Part shown: piece by piece, positions 35,850 to 45,024 of the stretch | Numbering within the stretch: the stretch's first letter is position 1 | How the letters are laid out: every line of letters starts with the position of its first letter | Source of the DNA: G963676655 sp963676655 | GTDB lineage: Bacteria; Verrucomicrobiota; Lentisphaeria; Victivallales; Victivallaceae | Assembly: GCA_963676655.2 (NCBI GenBank) | Contig: CAXXKX010000003.1 | Location: forward strand, 4,340,001 to 4,404,000 | DNA length: 64,000 nt | Reading direction: 5' to 3' | Program-made: the position numbers and the translations under genes | Notes under the pieces: model-generated | The model's database searches: none | The model's input: only the letters and a program-made list of their open reading frames with translations | Told to the model about the DNA's origin: nothing

Positions 35850-36294
35850 TTACGGCCATTCCAAACCGCCCCACAGCTTGCTGTTTCTCGTATACAGCAT
35901 ATCCGGGTAAGGTACTTGTTTTGCTTCCATATCGCTTGCTTTTGCCCCATGCACGTCACAAAATATTACATTCGCAGCACCGCCATGACGGATGTCATAA
36001 AAGGCTCTGGCAGCCCCGCTTTGTATTAATACATAAAATGTGAGCCGCCGTAGACGGCATTCAAGTCGGTGACATCTGCAAAGGCGAGTTTGCCTCCCGG
36101 ATGCTTTACTTGAGTAATCTTAGTGAAATGTTGAGTAAATAGTTCTCCTGGCTTGGAGGTTGACCAGTAATTCCCGCCGATGAAAGTGTCAACCAGTCCA
36201 TAATGCGGTTCCCATTGATATTTTAAAAGCCTGGCAGCAAGTGCGTTTTTTGGGTTACTACCAGCAGTGCGATTGATGTGAATCCTCTTTCCAT
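35850..36294 (-). pseudogene. Decayed pseudopilin gene (C-terminal H-x9-DG half with a frame break)
   Basis: A minus-strand frame ending at 36026 encodes NRTAGSNPKNALAARLLKY, then LVDTFIGGNYWSTSKPGELF and KHPGGKLAFADVTDLNAVYG, then stops (HFMY-stop). Another frame, ending at 35850, continues with ARAFYDIRHGGAANVIFCDV and SKLWGGLEWP. Together they give the conserved end of a lentisphaeral pseudopilin, including H-x9-D. An ATG at 36294 behind AAAGGAAG starts MERGFTSIALLVV, reminiscent of FTLIELLVV, but runs out of frame. So the gene has lost most of its N-terminal part and carries at least one frameshift. A sequencing error cannot explain the missing N-terminus. Confidence 0.72.
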
Positions 36295-36337
36295 TTATTT
36301 ACTTCCTTTTTTGTAATTTTTTGTAATTATGAATAAT

Positions 36338-36961
36338 TTATTTATATCCCAGCTTAAAGTCATTATTAGTCATGTTATGACGCTGCAGCTTTGCCACATG
36401 ACCGTCATGATATGCAATGTTGGCATATCCGGTCGGGTCGGGGCTGCCGTGCCTGAATCCGACCCAGTCGACGTATATTCCGCGGTATTGGCTTTCAACA
36501 TTGCTGTCGTTATGCATTATCGTGATTGTGGGTTTCAACACGTAGGTACGCTTGCGCAGCGGAATCGTTGTGCCGGTCAGATTAGTGTTGATCCCGTAGT
36601 GGGAATAAGAATACAAGTCATTACCGTATGAACCAAATCCTTTCGGTTCGCCCGGACATGCAAATAACTTAAATTTGGGCGCGTTTGAGTAATTCCACAG
36701 AGAAAGAGTACAACCGGTCAATAACTGGTTATACACTTCAAACCATCTTATTGCCCCGGGATTGTAGCCACAGGGAATCCAGCCGTCATAATTGTCTGAA
36801 TACAAATTGTGGGCTACTCCAAATTGTTTCATGTTGTTCGCACAGGAAATCTGTTTTGCTTTATCTCTTGCCTTGTTGAGAGCAGGAAGCAGCATTGATG
36901 CAAGAATTGCAATGATTGCTATTACTACGAGGAGTTCGATCAGTGTGAATTTCTTGTTCAT
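36338..36961 (-). CDS. Prepilin-type N-terminal methylation domain protein (pseudopilin-like), 207 aa
   Basis: MNKKFTLIELLVVIAIIAIL begins at the ATG behind AAAGGAAA. Residue -1 of the cleavage site is Lys. LLPALNKARDKAKQISCANNMKQFG follows, and the C-terminus has FRHGSPDPTGYANIAYHDGH, the H-x9-DG-type motif. It lies 74 bp downstream of the GntR/LacI-type regulator and 43 bp upstream of the decayed copy. It is the likely structural partner of the secreted proteins encoded further downstream. Confidence 0.92.
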   Translation of the reverse strand: MNKKFTLIELLVVIAIIAILASMLLPALNKARDKAKQISCANNMKQFGVAHNLYSDNYDGWIPCGYNPGAIRWFEVYNQLLTGCTLSLWNYSNAPKFKLFACPGEPKGFGSYGNDLYSYSHYGINTNLTGTTIPLRKRTYVLKPTITIMHNDSNVESQYRGIYVDWVGFRHGSPDPTGYANIAYHDGHVAKLQRHNMTNNDFKLGYK

Positions 36962-37035
36962 TTTTATTGTTTCCTTTATTTATTTGCGGATTAAAATCGA
37001 TAAATTTATGTCTGGTTGCGCTTAAAAATGCCGTA

Positions 37036-38145
37036 TTAATATCCTTTTGAGATTATTTCCGCTTGATAAAGTTTTTTCAGGACCGGAATTGTGTTGCCGT
37101 TTTCCATCCGGTCAATCAGGTGATTGGTCGCGTCAACAGCCATTTCCTCGATCGGCATGCTTATGTACATGAATGGTACCTGATAGAAATAATGCAATTG
37201 ATCGATCCGGTCAAAACAAAGGACTTCAAGATCGTTCGGGATATTGATATTGAGTCGGCGGCAGGCATTGAATAACGGCGCGCCAAAACAGCCGTTTAAA
37301 ATATAAATAGCTGAGACTTCGTTTTCAGACAGAAACCGGTAAAGCTCTTCTTCGTAATATTCATCGCTTTGCAGTTCTTTGACGGCACAGGCAAACAAAT
37401 CTACTTTTTCCGGCCAGTTGTTGACAGCGTCGTTCATCCCGCGGTAACGCTGTATGAAGGAAGTATTTCCTCTGGAGGATTCGACCCAGCCAATTCTTTT
37501 ATGTCCTTTTTCCAGCAGCCTGGTCATACCGGTTTGCGAGGCTTTAGCATAATCAACGGCAACATAGGAAATGCCCTCTATGTCGACGATCCGGTTAAAA
37601 AGAAGAGGATAAACTCCGGTGTCATATAGATGATGATAAATGTCGTACGTATCCGGAACTGCAGCTGTTGTTATAAGGCTGTCGGCCATTCCCTCTGAGA
37701 GCAACGGGATCTGTTTGGCGGATACCGGCGAAATCCGGATATTATGCTTCTCGGCCTCCTGGACAATGCTTTCGTAGATAATTTGAGCATAGTATATACT
37801 GGTGAGTCCTGACAAACAACCTTCAAAGCCGATTGTATTGACTTTGATTTTCCGCCCGTGGGCCGCCGGTTCCGAATTATCCCGGACAAAGGTTCCTTTG
37901 CCTGGCTTTTTGAAAATAAGATTTTTCGCTTCAAGCTCGTTTAACGCGGACCGGACCGATGAGCGGCTGATTCCGTATTCCGAAGCCAGAATATTTTCGG
38001 AAGGTAATGGTTCCCCCGGAGCCAGCACACCTTGTTCGATCGCGGTTTTGATCTCGTTTGTTACACGTGCGAAAACGGCTTCCCGTTTGGTTTTTTTATG
38101 TTTTGTCAGAGCGTTAATCATATTTTGAAACCTGTTTTTAAACAT
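37036..38145 (-). CDS. GntR-HTH/LacI-sensor hybrid transcriptional regulator (AraR-like), 369 aa
   Basis: The N-terminal winged helix is GntR-type: LAPGEPLPSENILASEYGIS followed by RSSVRSALNELEAKNLIFKK and GKGTFVRD. The remaining 270 residues form a LacI/PBP-type sugar sensor (TIGFEGCLSGLTSIYYAQII, GHKRIGWVESSRG, DLEVLCFDR). This combination is known from AraR of Bacillus. It heads a minus-strand operon of secreted glycan-active proteins and is probably their repressor. An internal ATG at 38121 (MINALTK) is an alternative start. It is divergent from the asparagine synthetase gene; GTTTAC motifs in that gap may be its operators. Confidence 0.88.
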   Translation of the reverse strand: MFKNRFQNMINALTKHKKTKREAVFARVTNEIKTAIEQGVLAPGEPLPSENILASEYGISRSSVRSALNELEAKNLIFKKPGKGTFVRDNSEPAAHGRKIKVNTIGFEGCLSGLTSIYYAQIIYESIVQEAEKHNIRISPVSAKQIPLLSEGMADSLITTAAVPDTYDIYHHLYDTGVYPLLFNRIVDIEGISYVAVDYAKASQTGMTRLLEKGHKRIGWVESSRGNTSFIQRYRGMNDAVNNWPEKVDLFACAVKELQSDEYYEEELYRFLSENEVSAIYILNGCFGAPLFNACRRLNINIPNDLEVLCFDRIDQLHYFYQVPFMYISMPIEEMAVDATNHLIDRMENGNTIPVLKKLYQAEIISKGY

Positions 38146-38247
38146 GTATAAATAGCTGTTTGTATTGATTATACATTATTGAACCTGAAAAAGCAACCCC
38201 CTCCGGGGATAAAAACGGTTTTTTTTAGGGAAAAACCGAAAAAAAGT

Positions 38248-38306
38248 GTTTACGGGATGATTTTCGGGTTTACACGGCAGACAATGAGGTATATATTTCT
38301 GTAAAC
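38248..38306. promoter_or_regulatory. Candidate operator cluster of GTTTAC half-sites
   Basis: GTTTAC occurs at 38248-38253 and 38268-38273, exactly 20 bp apart, and its inverted form GTAAAC at 38301-38306. The middle copy overlaps the -35 box of the asparagine synthetase promoter. Confidence 0.4.
38269..38297 (+). promoter_or_regulatory. Candidate promoter of the asparagine synthetase operon
   Basis: TTTACA (38269-38274), 17 bp, TATATT (38292-38297). The start codon is 37 bp downstream. Confidence 0.5.
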
Positions 38307-38334
38307 AAATGGTAATAATCGAAAAAAGTAATCT

Positions 38335-40233
38335 ATGTGTGGAATAGCCGGAATCGTAAATTTTGTTGAACCTAAAATAGACTGTGCTGAAACGGTGCGG
38401 AAGATGACTATCGCTCTTCAGCATCGCGGTCCGGACGCCAGCGGGTTTTTCAATGAAAAAAACGTTTTTATCGGGCATCGCAGATTATCCATCATTGATC
38501 TTGCTGACAGCGGCCAGCCGATGGATAATGAAGACGGCTCCGTGCGTATTGTTTTTAACGGCGAGATTTATAATTATCATGAGTTGCGCGAGGAGATGCT
38601 TGAATGCGGACATGAATTCAGGTCAAGTGGCGATACTGAAACAATAGTTCATCTTTATGAGGAATATGGTGATGAATGTATTGAGCGGTTGAACGGGATG
38701 TTTGCTCTGGCTATCTATGACTTGAAAAAAAGAAAAATTATTCTTGCCAGAGATCGTATGGGGCAAAAGCCGGTTTTTTATTTTTGCAACGCCAAGCGTT
38801 TTGTTTTTGCCAGCGAACTCCAGGGGTTGAAACAGCATCCTTCAATGCCGCGAGACCTTGATTTTCAGGCGATTCATGATTATTTATCTCTGCAATATAT
38901 CCCCGGTCCTTGTACTGTGTACCGCGATGTTCGCAAACTGCTGCCGGGGCATATCTTAACGGTTAACGCTGACACCGGCAGCCAATTGACGCGATGTTAC
39001 TGGAAGCCGGATTACGCGAAAAAATGTGATTTGAATTTTACTGACGCCTGTGTCCGGCTCCGGGAACTGGTTGAAGATGCTGTTTTGAAGCGCTTGATGG
39101 CGGATGTTCCGCTCGGAGCATTCCTTTCTGGGGGACTTGATTCAACAATTATCGCTTCGATAACCGCGAAATTGACTGATCAGCCGGTGAATACTTTTTC
39201 AATCGGTTTTGAAAATCCGCTGTATGATGAACGCGAATACGCCAGAAGTGCGGTGGCCAATATTGAAAATTGCGGTCTGGGCAAAGTTATTCACCTCGAA
39301 AAGGTGGTCGAACCCGAAAACTTTGACGTTGTTAAAAACTTGATCAATCATTATGGTGAGCCGTTTGCGGACAGCTCCATGCTTCCGACTTTTTTATTGA
39401 GCCAGTTCACCCGGGAAAATGTCACCGTGGCATTGAGCGGCGATGGCGCGGATGAATTATTCGCCGGTTATGAACGGTATCTGGCATTTCGCTGGTGCAG
39501 CAGTCTGGATTATATTCCGCGGCCATTACGATCTGTAGCCGGGTCATTGATCAATACTGTTTTACCGGAGGGAGCCGGAGAAAGAACCCGAAGAGGGCGC
39601 TTAAGACGTTTCATTGATATTATGAAATCATCCCCTGAAGGGCGTTATTTGCGAATAACCAATCGATTCCGGGAAGATGTGAAAGAACTTATGTTCGGAG
39701 ATGTTTTACAGGAATTTAAGCCGCTGCCAACCGCCAGGCTTTTTTCAGAAATTGAACTTACCGCTGAAAATCCGGTTGAAAAAGTAATGGAAACTGATCT
39801 GAAACTTTATTTGCCGGGAGATATTCTGACAAAAGTGGATATTGCCTCAATGGCTTGCTCGCTTGAAGTAAGAAATCCGTTCCTCGATCATCGTGTTGTG
39901 GAGTTTGCCGCCTCTCTGCCGCTAGAATACAAACAGCATGGACGTTCCAGAAAGCATATTCTGAAAGAGGCATTCAAGGACATTTTGCCGCCGGATATAA
40001 GTTCCCGGCGCAAGAAGGGGTTCGGCGTGCCGGTCGGGGCATGGTTCCGCGGTCCCTGGCATGCGTTGCTGCGGGAGTATCTCGGGCGGGGACTTTTAAC
40101 ATCAGGTGGAATTTTTAATCGTGATTCCGTCATTTGGATGATTCGTGAACATGCCGAAGGGATCAGGGACTGGAGCTATCCTTTGTGGGCGTTGTTGATG
40201 CTTGAATTGTTTCTGCGAAAGGAAAACCAGTAG
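38335..40233 (+). CDS. asnB: Asparagine synthase (glutamine-hydrolysing)
   Basis: The N-terminus MCGIAGIVNF exposes the catalytic Cys2 of the class II glutamine amidotransferase domain. LQHRGPDASGFF, HRRLSIIDL and FNGEIYNYHELRE complete that domain. The synthetase domain has the PP-loop FLSGGLDSTIIASI and ALSGDGADELFAGYERY. It transfers amide nitrogen from glutamine to aspartate, or to another acid in pathway-specific paralogues. The neighbours (sugar transferase, phosphopantetheinyl transferase) leave open an exopolysaccharide or secondary-metabolite role. It is normal in length (632) for the longer AsnB type. Confidence 0.92.
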   Translation: MCGIAGIVNFVEPKIDCAETVRKMTIALQHRGPDASGFFNEKNVFIGHRRLSIIDLADSGQPMDNEDGSVRIVFNGEIYNYHELREEMLECGHEFRSSGDTETIVHLYEEYGDECIERLNGMFALAIYDLKKRKIILARDRMGQKPVFYFCNAKRFVFASELQGLKQHPSMPRDLDFQAIHDYLSLQYIPGPCTVYRDVRKLLPGHILTVNADTGSQLTRCYWKPDYAKKCDLNFTDACVRLRELVEDAVLKRLMADVPLGAFLSGGLDSTIIASITAKLTDQPVNTFSIGFENPLYDEREYARSAVANIENCGLGKVIHLEKVVEPENFDVVKNLINHYGEPFADSSMLPTFLLSQFTRENVTVALSGDGADELFAGYERYLAFRWCSSLDYIPRPLRSVAGSLINTVLPEGAGERTRRGRLRRFIDIMKSSPEGRYLRITNRFREDVKELMFGDVLQEFKPLPTARLFSEIELTAENPVEKVMETDLKLYLPGDILTKVDIASMACSLEVRNPFLDHRVVEFAASLPLEYKQHGRSRKHILKEAFKDILPPDISSRRKKGFGVPVGAWFRGPWHALLREYLGRGLLTSGGIFNRDSVIWMIREHAEGIRDWSYPLWALLMLELFLRKENQ

Positions 40234-40366
40234 ACAGGTCAAGCGGGCCGTTTTTGCAAGTAATTGCAGATTTATGACATTGACCTTTCCGTAAAAAGAG
40301 TTGACAGGCGGTTTAGCGACTGTTATTATATTAAAGAAAGTTATCAATTAATTTCAGGTTGGGATA

Positions 40367-41101
40367 ATGTCTGAATCAGGACAAAGCAGAAAAGAGCGGG
40401 AACGGGATGAACTGATTGAATTTTTGATTAACCGGAGCAGCAGTAATCACCGCGGTTATATCAAGTTCAAGGTGCTGGCCTGGCATTTTACGGTTAGCAG
40501 TTCCTACTTCCTTAAAAGAGTTTTTGATATTATCATTGTTCTGATTTTGATGATATTCTTTATGCCTTTAATGCTGCTGACTGCGATTCTCATAAAGCTT
40601 GAATCTCCGGGACCGGTGTTGTTCCGCCAGATGAGAGTCGGGAAGAACGGCCGCCATTTTCCTTTTTATAAATTCAGGTCAATGCGCGTTGATGCTGAAC
40701 AAATAAGGAAGAAACTTGAAGCGCAGAACGAGTCGATTGACGGAGTCATATTCAAGATGAAAAAAGATCCCAGAATAACCCGGATTGGACGTTTTATCAG
40801 GAAATTCAGTATTGATGAACTGCCTCAGTTATTCAATGTATTCATTGGGGACATGAGTTTGGTCGGGCCGCGTCCGCCTCTGCCGCAGGAAGTTGCGGAG
40901 TACACTCTGGAGGAACGTAAAAGATTGCATGTGAAACCGGGCATCACCTGTATCTGGCAGGTATCCGGTCGCAGCGATATTCCGTTTAAGGAGCAGGTTG
41001 AATTGGACCGCCAGTATATTCACAGCCACAATTTATGGAAGGATTTATTGATTTTACTCAAAACGATTCCAGCCGTAATCACTGGTCGCGGAGCTTATTG
41101 A
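40367..41101 (+). CDS. Sugar-phosphate transferase (polyprenyl-phosphate priming, WcaJ/WbaP C-terminal type), 244 aa
   Basis: One membrane segment (FDIIIVLILMIFFMPLMLLT) precedes the bacterial sugar transferase domain: ESPGPVLFRQMRVGKNGRHF, YKFRSMRVDAE, KFSIDELPQLFNV and GDMSLVGPRPP. The R and D residues in KFRSM and SIDELPQ are conserved in priming phosphoglycosyltransferases. The enzyme attaches a first sugar phosphate to undecaprenyl phosphate for exopolysaccharide or surface glycan. It is the short form without the N-terminal membrane bundle. It lies 133 bp after asnB and 4 bp before the transferase gene. Confidence 0.93.
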   Translation: MSESGQSRKERERDELIEFLINRSSSNHRGYIKFKVLAWHFTVSSSYFLKRVFDIIIVLILMIFFMPLMLLTAILIKLESPGPVLFRQMRVGKNGRHFPFYKFRSMRVDAEQIRKKLEAQNESIDGVIFKMKKDPRITRIGRFIRKFSIDELPQLFNVFIGDMSLVGPRPPLPQEVAEYTLEERKRLHVKPGITCIWQVSGRSDIPFKEQVELDRQYIHSHNLWKDLLILLKTIPAVITGRGAY

Positions 41102-41105
41102 TTTA

Positions 41106-41819
41106 ATGCCTGAGAAGTTGCAAAATATCATAGTATACATCGGCAATCCTGCCGTTTTGTTTGCTGAGCTTGATTTTGCGGCCTGCCTTAAATTGCTTTC
41201 CGAAACAAGGCGGCAGGAGATCATGAATGCTAAATTTTACAAAGATCGCTGTCTTCGCCTCGCCGGTGATTTGTTGATTCGCCTTGCGCTTCAGGAAAAT
41301 GGAGATGTTTCCGATTACCACTACATCATCAAGACAGAATCCGGTCGCCCTTATATCGCTTCTTCTTCGCTGGATTTTAACGTTACCCATACCGATGGAC
41401 TGATTGCGGTTGCGATTGGTGAATGTCGGTTAGGGCTCGATGCTGAAAGGATTGAGCCGGCAGCGGACTTGATGGATCTGGCCCGTAAATATTTTACCGA
41501 GTCAGAATATTCATGGCTGTCCAAACTTGATTCGCAAAAACAGGTTGAGTGCTTTTACACAATATGGACGACTAAAGAAAGCGTTATCAAAGCTGTCGGC
41601 AGCGGTTTTTCGATCGCTCCGGATACATTTTCGGTTGTGGCTGCCGGAGAAGATAGAATGGCTTCAACTGTTTCGTTAGCGGGGCAAACATGGCGGCTTT
41701 TACCACTGCCGGACATTGCCGGATGTAAAATTGCGTTATGTGCTGATACCCCTTATGAGTTTACGATCCGGGAAGTTTGTCCTGATGCATTTGCAAAGAA
41801 CATAAAAAAACTCCGGTAA
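41106..41819 (+). CDS. 4'-phosphopantetheinyl transferase, Sfp type, 237 aa
   Basis: The two halves characteristic of Sfp-type proteins are visible: LDFNVTHTDGLIAVAIG, then GLDAERIEPAADLMDLARKY with metal-binding acids, and YTIWTTKESVIKAVGSGF, the WxxKE signature. It activates acyl- or peptidyl-carrier proteins by adding phosphopantetheine. Only 4 bp separate it from the sugar transferase, and no clear Shine-Dalgarno is present, so it may be translated by coupling. No polyketide or peptide synthase is in this window; it might serve the fatty acid ACP. Confidence 0.92.
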   Translation: MPEKLQNIIVYIGNPAVLFAELDFAACLKLLSETRRQEIMNAKFYKDRCLRLAGDLLIRLALQENGDVSDYHYIIKTESGRPYIASSSLDFNVTHTDGLIAVAIGECRLGLDAERIEPAADLMDLARKYFTESEYSWLSKLDSQKQVECFYTIWTTKESVIKAVGSGFSIAPDTFSVVAAGEDRMASTVSLAGQTWRLLPLPDIAGCKIALCADTPYEFTIREVCPDAFAKNIKKLR

Positions 41820-41839
41820 CTGATGTCACCGGAGTTTTT
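41806..41839. terminator. Bidirectional terminator between the phosphopantetheinyl transferase and fabH
   Basis: AAAAACTCCGGT and ACCGGAGTTTTT form a 12-bp stem including A/T tracts, with a 10-nt loop. Its left arm overlaps the last codons of the plus-strand gene, and each strand provides a T run. Confidence 0.85.
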
Positions 41840-41859
41840 GATAAATATATTTATCCCTT

Positions 41860-42849
41860 TTACCAGCGCAGCAGTACCGCTCCCCAGGTCAGACCGCCGC
41901 CAAACGCGGTCAGCAGGACATAATCTCCACGCTGTACCATGTCGCCGCGAGCCATTTCGTCAAGGCAGATTCCAATGGACGCGGCTGATGTATTGCCGTA
42001 ACGGTCTACATTCACGTAAACTCTTTCTTCTGGTATGCTCAAGCGTGACGCGACGGCTTTAAGTATCCGGTAATTGGCTTGATGCGGAACCAGCCACTTA
42101 ACCTGATCAATTGTTACACCGGCATCTTCCATAGCCCTTTTGCAGGCTGCAACCATGTTGCCGACCGCCAGCTTGAAAACTTCCTGACCTTCCATTTTGA
42201 CGTATTGCAAACGCTGGTCCAATACCTCTTTGGTGATCGGCATGGCGGTTCCGCCTGCCGGAATCTGCAGAATATCACAGTAAGTGCCGTCAGAACCGAG
42301 GTTACTTGCAACCATGCAGTCTTCGTCGGTGTCATCAGTGCTTTCCAGAACGATTGCTGCCGCGCCGTCGCCGAAAAGTACGCACGTGGTACGATCTTCC
42401 CAGTCAACAGTTGAAGACATCTTTTCTGCACCGACGATCAACATGCGTTTGATGCCGGGATTGAAGTTGAGCATTGAATCGGCGACGTTTATCGCGTAAA
42501 GCAACCCGGAACAGGCTGCCTGCATATCAAAAGACAGGCATTTGTTAGTGATTCCAAGTTTATGCTGCAGAATATTTGAAGTTGCCGGGAGTGGCTTGTC
42601 AATAGTAAAAGAAGCAACAATAATTCCATCCAGGTCATTTGGTTCAATGCCGGCGGCATCCAAAGCGTTTTTGGCGGCTTGAAGGGCTAAATCAGAGGTG
42701 AATTCACCTTCCGCGGCGATGTGACGTTCCTTAATTCCGGTTCTGGTAGTTATCCATTCATCACTGGTATCAACTATCTTCTCAAGGTCATGATTTGTCA
42801 GCACTTTTTCCGGTGCGTATGACCCTGTCCCAATAATTCTAATGCCCAT
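41860..42849 (-). CDS. fabH: Beta-ketoacyl-ACP synthase III (FabH)
   Basis: 329 residues. The catalytic triad is complete: Cys in SFDMQAACSGLLYAINVA near 112, His in WLVPHQANYRILKAVA and Asn in RYGNTSAASIGICLDE. The N-terminal GTGSYAPEKVLTN and C-terminal LLTAFGGGLTWGAVLLRW are standard. FabH condenses acetyl-CoA with malonyl-ACP to start fatty acid synthesis. It is not next to plsX or other fab genes here. Convergent with the phosphopantetheinyl transferase across a shared terminator. Confidence 0.96.
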   Translation of the reverse strand: MGIRIIGTGSYAPEKVLTNHDLEKIVDTSDEWITTRTGIKERHIAAEGEFTSDLALQAAKNALDAAGIEPNDLDGIIVASFTIDKPLPATSNILQHKLGITNKCLSFDMQAACSGLLYAINVADSMLNFNPGIKRMLIVGAEKMSSTVDWEDRTTCVLFGDGAAAIVLESTDDTDEDCMVASNLGSDGTYCDILQIPAGGTAMPITKEVLDQRLQYVKMEGQEVFKLAVGNMVAACKRAMEDAGVTIDQVKWLVPHQANYRILKAVASRLSIPEERVYVNVDRYGNTSAASIGICLDEMARGDMVQRGDYVLLTAFGGGLTWGAVLLRW

Positions 42850-42981
42850 TCAACGACTCCATCTAATAAATGTTAAATATAAAACTAAAAGCCCGTTAAT
42901 ATATATCGATCTTACTTCAGTTTCAAGCAATATGCCGCAAAATAAACGGCTTTTCCTTTCTAATGTATTATTAAAAAAGCG

Positions 42982-43965
42982 TTATTGTTGAAGTTTTCTG
43001 AAGCAATAGATAACTGCTCCGGCAGGGCCGAGGCCTCGGCTTAGTTGTTTTTTGCTGATTCGGTCTGGATTGTCGAATTTTGCGCCCATTTCACGAATGA
43101 AAAGTTTGGAACCTAATATTGCTCCGTCGCTGAAATGTCGGGTGCGTTGCAGGAAACGGACCGGCATCGATTCTTTACGTTTGGCTTGCTCCTGCACCTC
43201 AAAAATTTCTTCACTCGAGGCTCCGCTCTCTGCCGCGACGATGCGAGCAAGTTCACTGCGAAAATAGCTGAATAGGTCATTACCGCTCCATTCCGAGGTG
43301 TCACGATGCCAGATATTTTCTTTGAGGTGCTTGACGAAATTTGCATGAAAAAGGTGTTTGCCGGTGCCGCAGTAGCGTCCCCAGGTTGTGAAATGGTAGT
43401 CGGCTGGATCGGTAGTCAATCCGGCTCGAACGGGGTTCAATTCGACGTATAAGACGCACGCTTCCAGGGAATTGCGACTGTCAAGGATGACGCTTTTGAA
43501 TTTATTGGCCCAGAGTTTTCCGATGCGATCGCGGGATTGGTTGTAGACGACGGTGAAACGTTGTTGGAAAGCGCGCATAAAGTAGCTGATATCAATCATT
43601 TTCAGGCCAACTTCACGACATGTTTCAGGATTGGCCGGGTTGATTTTTGGCATCTGCTTTGGCGCGTAAGTGAACTTATCTATCATGTTGTTGTAGTATC
43701 GATTATGACGTTTGGCAATATCCTCGATCGACGGCAGTTCATCCGGACCGGGAGCATAAACGACCACATGGAAATGGTTGCCCATCCAAGCGGCAGAGAT
43801 CACCTCGATCAAAAAATATTCGCATAGATTCTGCAGTAATCGAAAACCGTATTCCATGTCGACCCGATTAAAAGTTTTTTCACCTCTGCAGCCAGCGGTT
43901 CTATTCATCAGATGATAATAACAGCCTTCGCCCTGAACTTTCATGCGTGTTCCGCGTCCTGACAT
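42982..43965 (-). CDS. RAYT-like / IS200-related transposase (Y1 HUH family), 327 aa
   Basis: The ATG at 43965 is preceded by GGAGG; the frame upstream has no site. The HUH pair is in AAWMGNHFHVVVYAPGP, the Y1 tyrosine is probably in the following helix (YFMRAFQQRFTVVYNQS), and ACVLYVELNPVRAGL is a strong family motif. Y1 transposases act on single-stranded DNA; RAYT members are single-copy and linked to REP palindromes. I saw no obvious REP hairpins or IS200 ends next to it, so it may be a domesticated copy. Confidence 0.88.
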   Translation of the reverse strand: MSGRGTRMKVQGEGCYYHLMNRTAGCRGEKTFNRVDMEYGFRLLQNLCEYFLIEVISAAWMGNHFHVVVYAPGPDELPSIEDIAKRHNRYYNNMIDKFTYAPKQMPKINPANPETCREVGLKMIDISYFMRAFQQRFTVVYNQSRDRIGKLWANKFKSVILDSRNSLEACVLYVELNPVRAGLTTDPADYHFTTWGRYCGTGKHLFHANFVKHLKENIWHRDTSEWSGNDLFSYFRSELARIVAAESGASSEEIFEVQEQAKRKESMPVRFLQRTRHFSDGAILGSKLFIREMGAKFDNPDRISKKQLSRGLGPAGAVIYCFRKLQQ

Positions 43966-44109
43966 GGTTTTTCCTCCGTTGGTTGACTGGTTTATAGATA
44001 ATATAATGGTTGGAAACGGTTTTGTCAAATAAATCATTATGTGGTTTAATAATTATTTGTAAATGATTTTTTTGTAATTGATTAACGAGAATTAATTCCT
44101 TGATGATCT

Positions 44110-45024
44110 TTATAGGAAATACATCATTAACGGGATGGAAACGGCTGATGCCAGGGTGGTGGCGACAATTGCCTGACCTGCAAAATCAGAATCGCCTCCG
44201 AAACGTCGGGTGAAAACTGCCGCCGCCGCCGCCACCGGCATTAGCGAAACCACATAAACAACCCGGTAGACATCACGCGATACCGGTAGCATTTTCAACA
44301 GAATAATCGTTAATGACGGAATCAGGATCAAGCGTACCAGAATAAGATAGAGAACGTCGCGTCTTGAATGAAACATGGCTTTGCGGGAGCCGAAAATTGC
44401 TGCTCCGGTCAGGATCAGGATTAACGGAACCGGACAGGCTCCGATCTTGTTCATGATCTTTAGGATGCCTTCCGGGACCGGAATTCTCAGAAAAACAAAG
44501 CAAAGTGCAAGGATAATTGCGATCTGGCACGGCGTCACCATATTTTTTACCGCCTGCTTCCATTTGCCGCCGGAAAACGGCAGTAAGCCAACAGTCCACA
44601 CTCCGAGCGTTGAGCCGATATTCATAATGAATAATAGCGGAATCAGTTGACTGCCCCAGAGGTTCTGAATCACTATGAGCGGCAGAAATACATAGTTGTT
44701 TACAGAACAGAAATGATGGAAAGTAATCATCCGCTCTTCTGTAGAAACCCGCAGCCCGTATTTTAGAAATATTCCGAGGAAATATCCGAACGCCATCAAT
44801 CCGAAACCAAGCAGAGGCAGCACCCATAATTCCGTTACCTGTTCAGGTTTGAAGTTGCTGGTAATTGACGCGAAAATTGTTACCGGGAATAGAATATCAA
44901 TTATCAGTTTACTCAGATTATTAATATCTTTTTCCCCGATATATCCCAGACCGCGACCCAGCGCTCCGATTGCGAACATCGCAAAAATTTCCGCGATCGA
45001 TAATAATATATTAACCGTCAGCAT
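44110..45024 (-). CDS. AEC-family transporter (auxin efflux carrier fold), 304 aa
   Basis: About ten membrane helices in two five-helix halves. LSKLIIDILFPVTIFASI near residue 40 carries the conserved discontinuous helix with Pro, and the second half has GACPVPLILILTGAAI. AEC proteins carry organic acids such as malate or auxin-like anions across the inner membrane. It is a standalone gene downstream of an AraC regulator on the same strand; that regulator could control it, but spacing (137 bp) does not prove an operon. Confidence 0.9.
   Translation of the reverse strand: MLTVNILLSIAEIFAMFAIGALGRGLGYIGEKDINNLSKLIIDILFPVTIFASITSNFKPEQVTELWVLPLLGFGLMAFGYFLGIFLKYGLRVSTEERMITFHHFCSVNNYVFLPLIVIQNLWGSQLIPLLFIMNIGSTLGVWTVGLLPFSGGKWKQAVKNMVTPCQIAIILALCFVFLRIPVPEGILKIMNKIGACPVPLILILTGAAIFGSRKAMFHSRRDVLYLILVRLILIPSLTIILLKMLPVSRDVYRVVYVVSLMPVAAAAAVFTRRFGGDSDFAGQAIVATTLASAVSIPLMMYFL

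Noticed and set aside
36685..36879. 64-codon plus-strand frame over the pseudopilin at 36338
   Set aside because: Antisense shadow of a well-supported gene.
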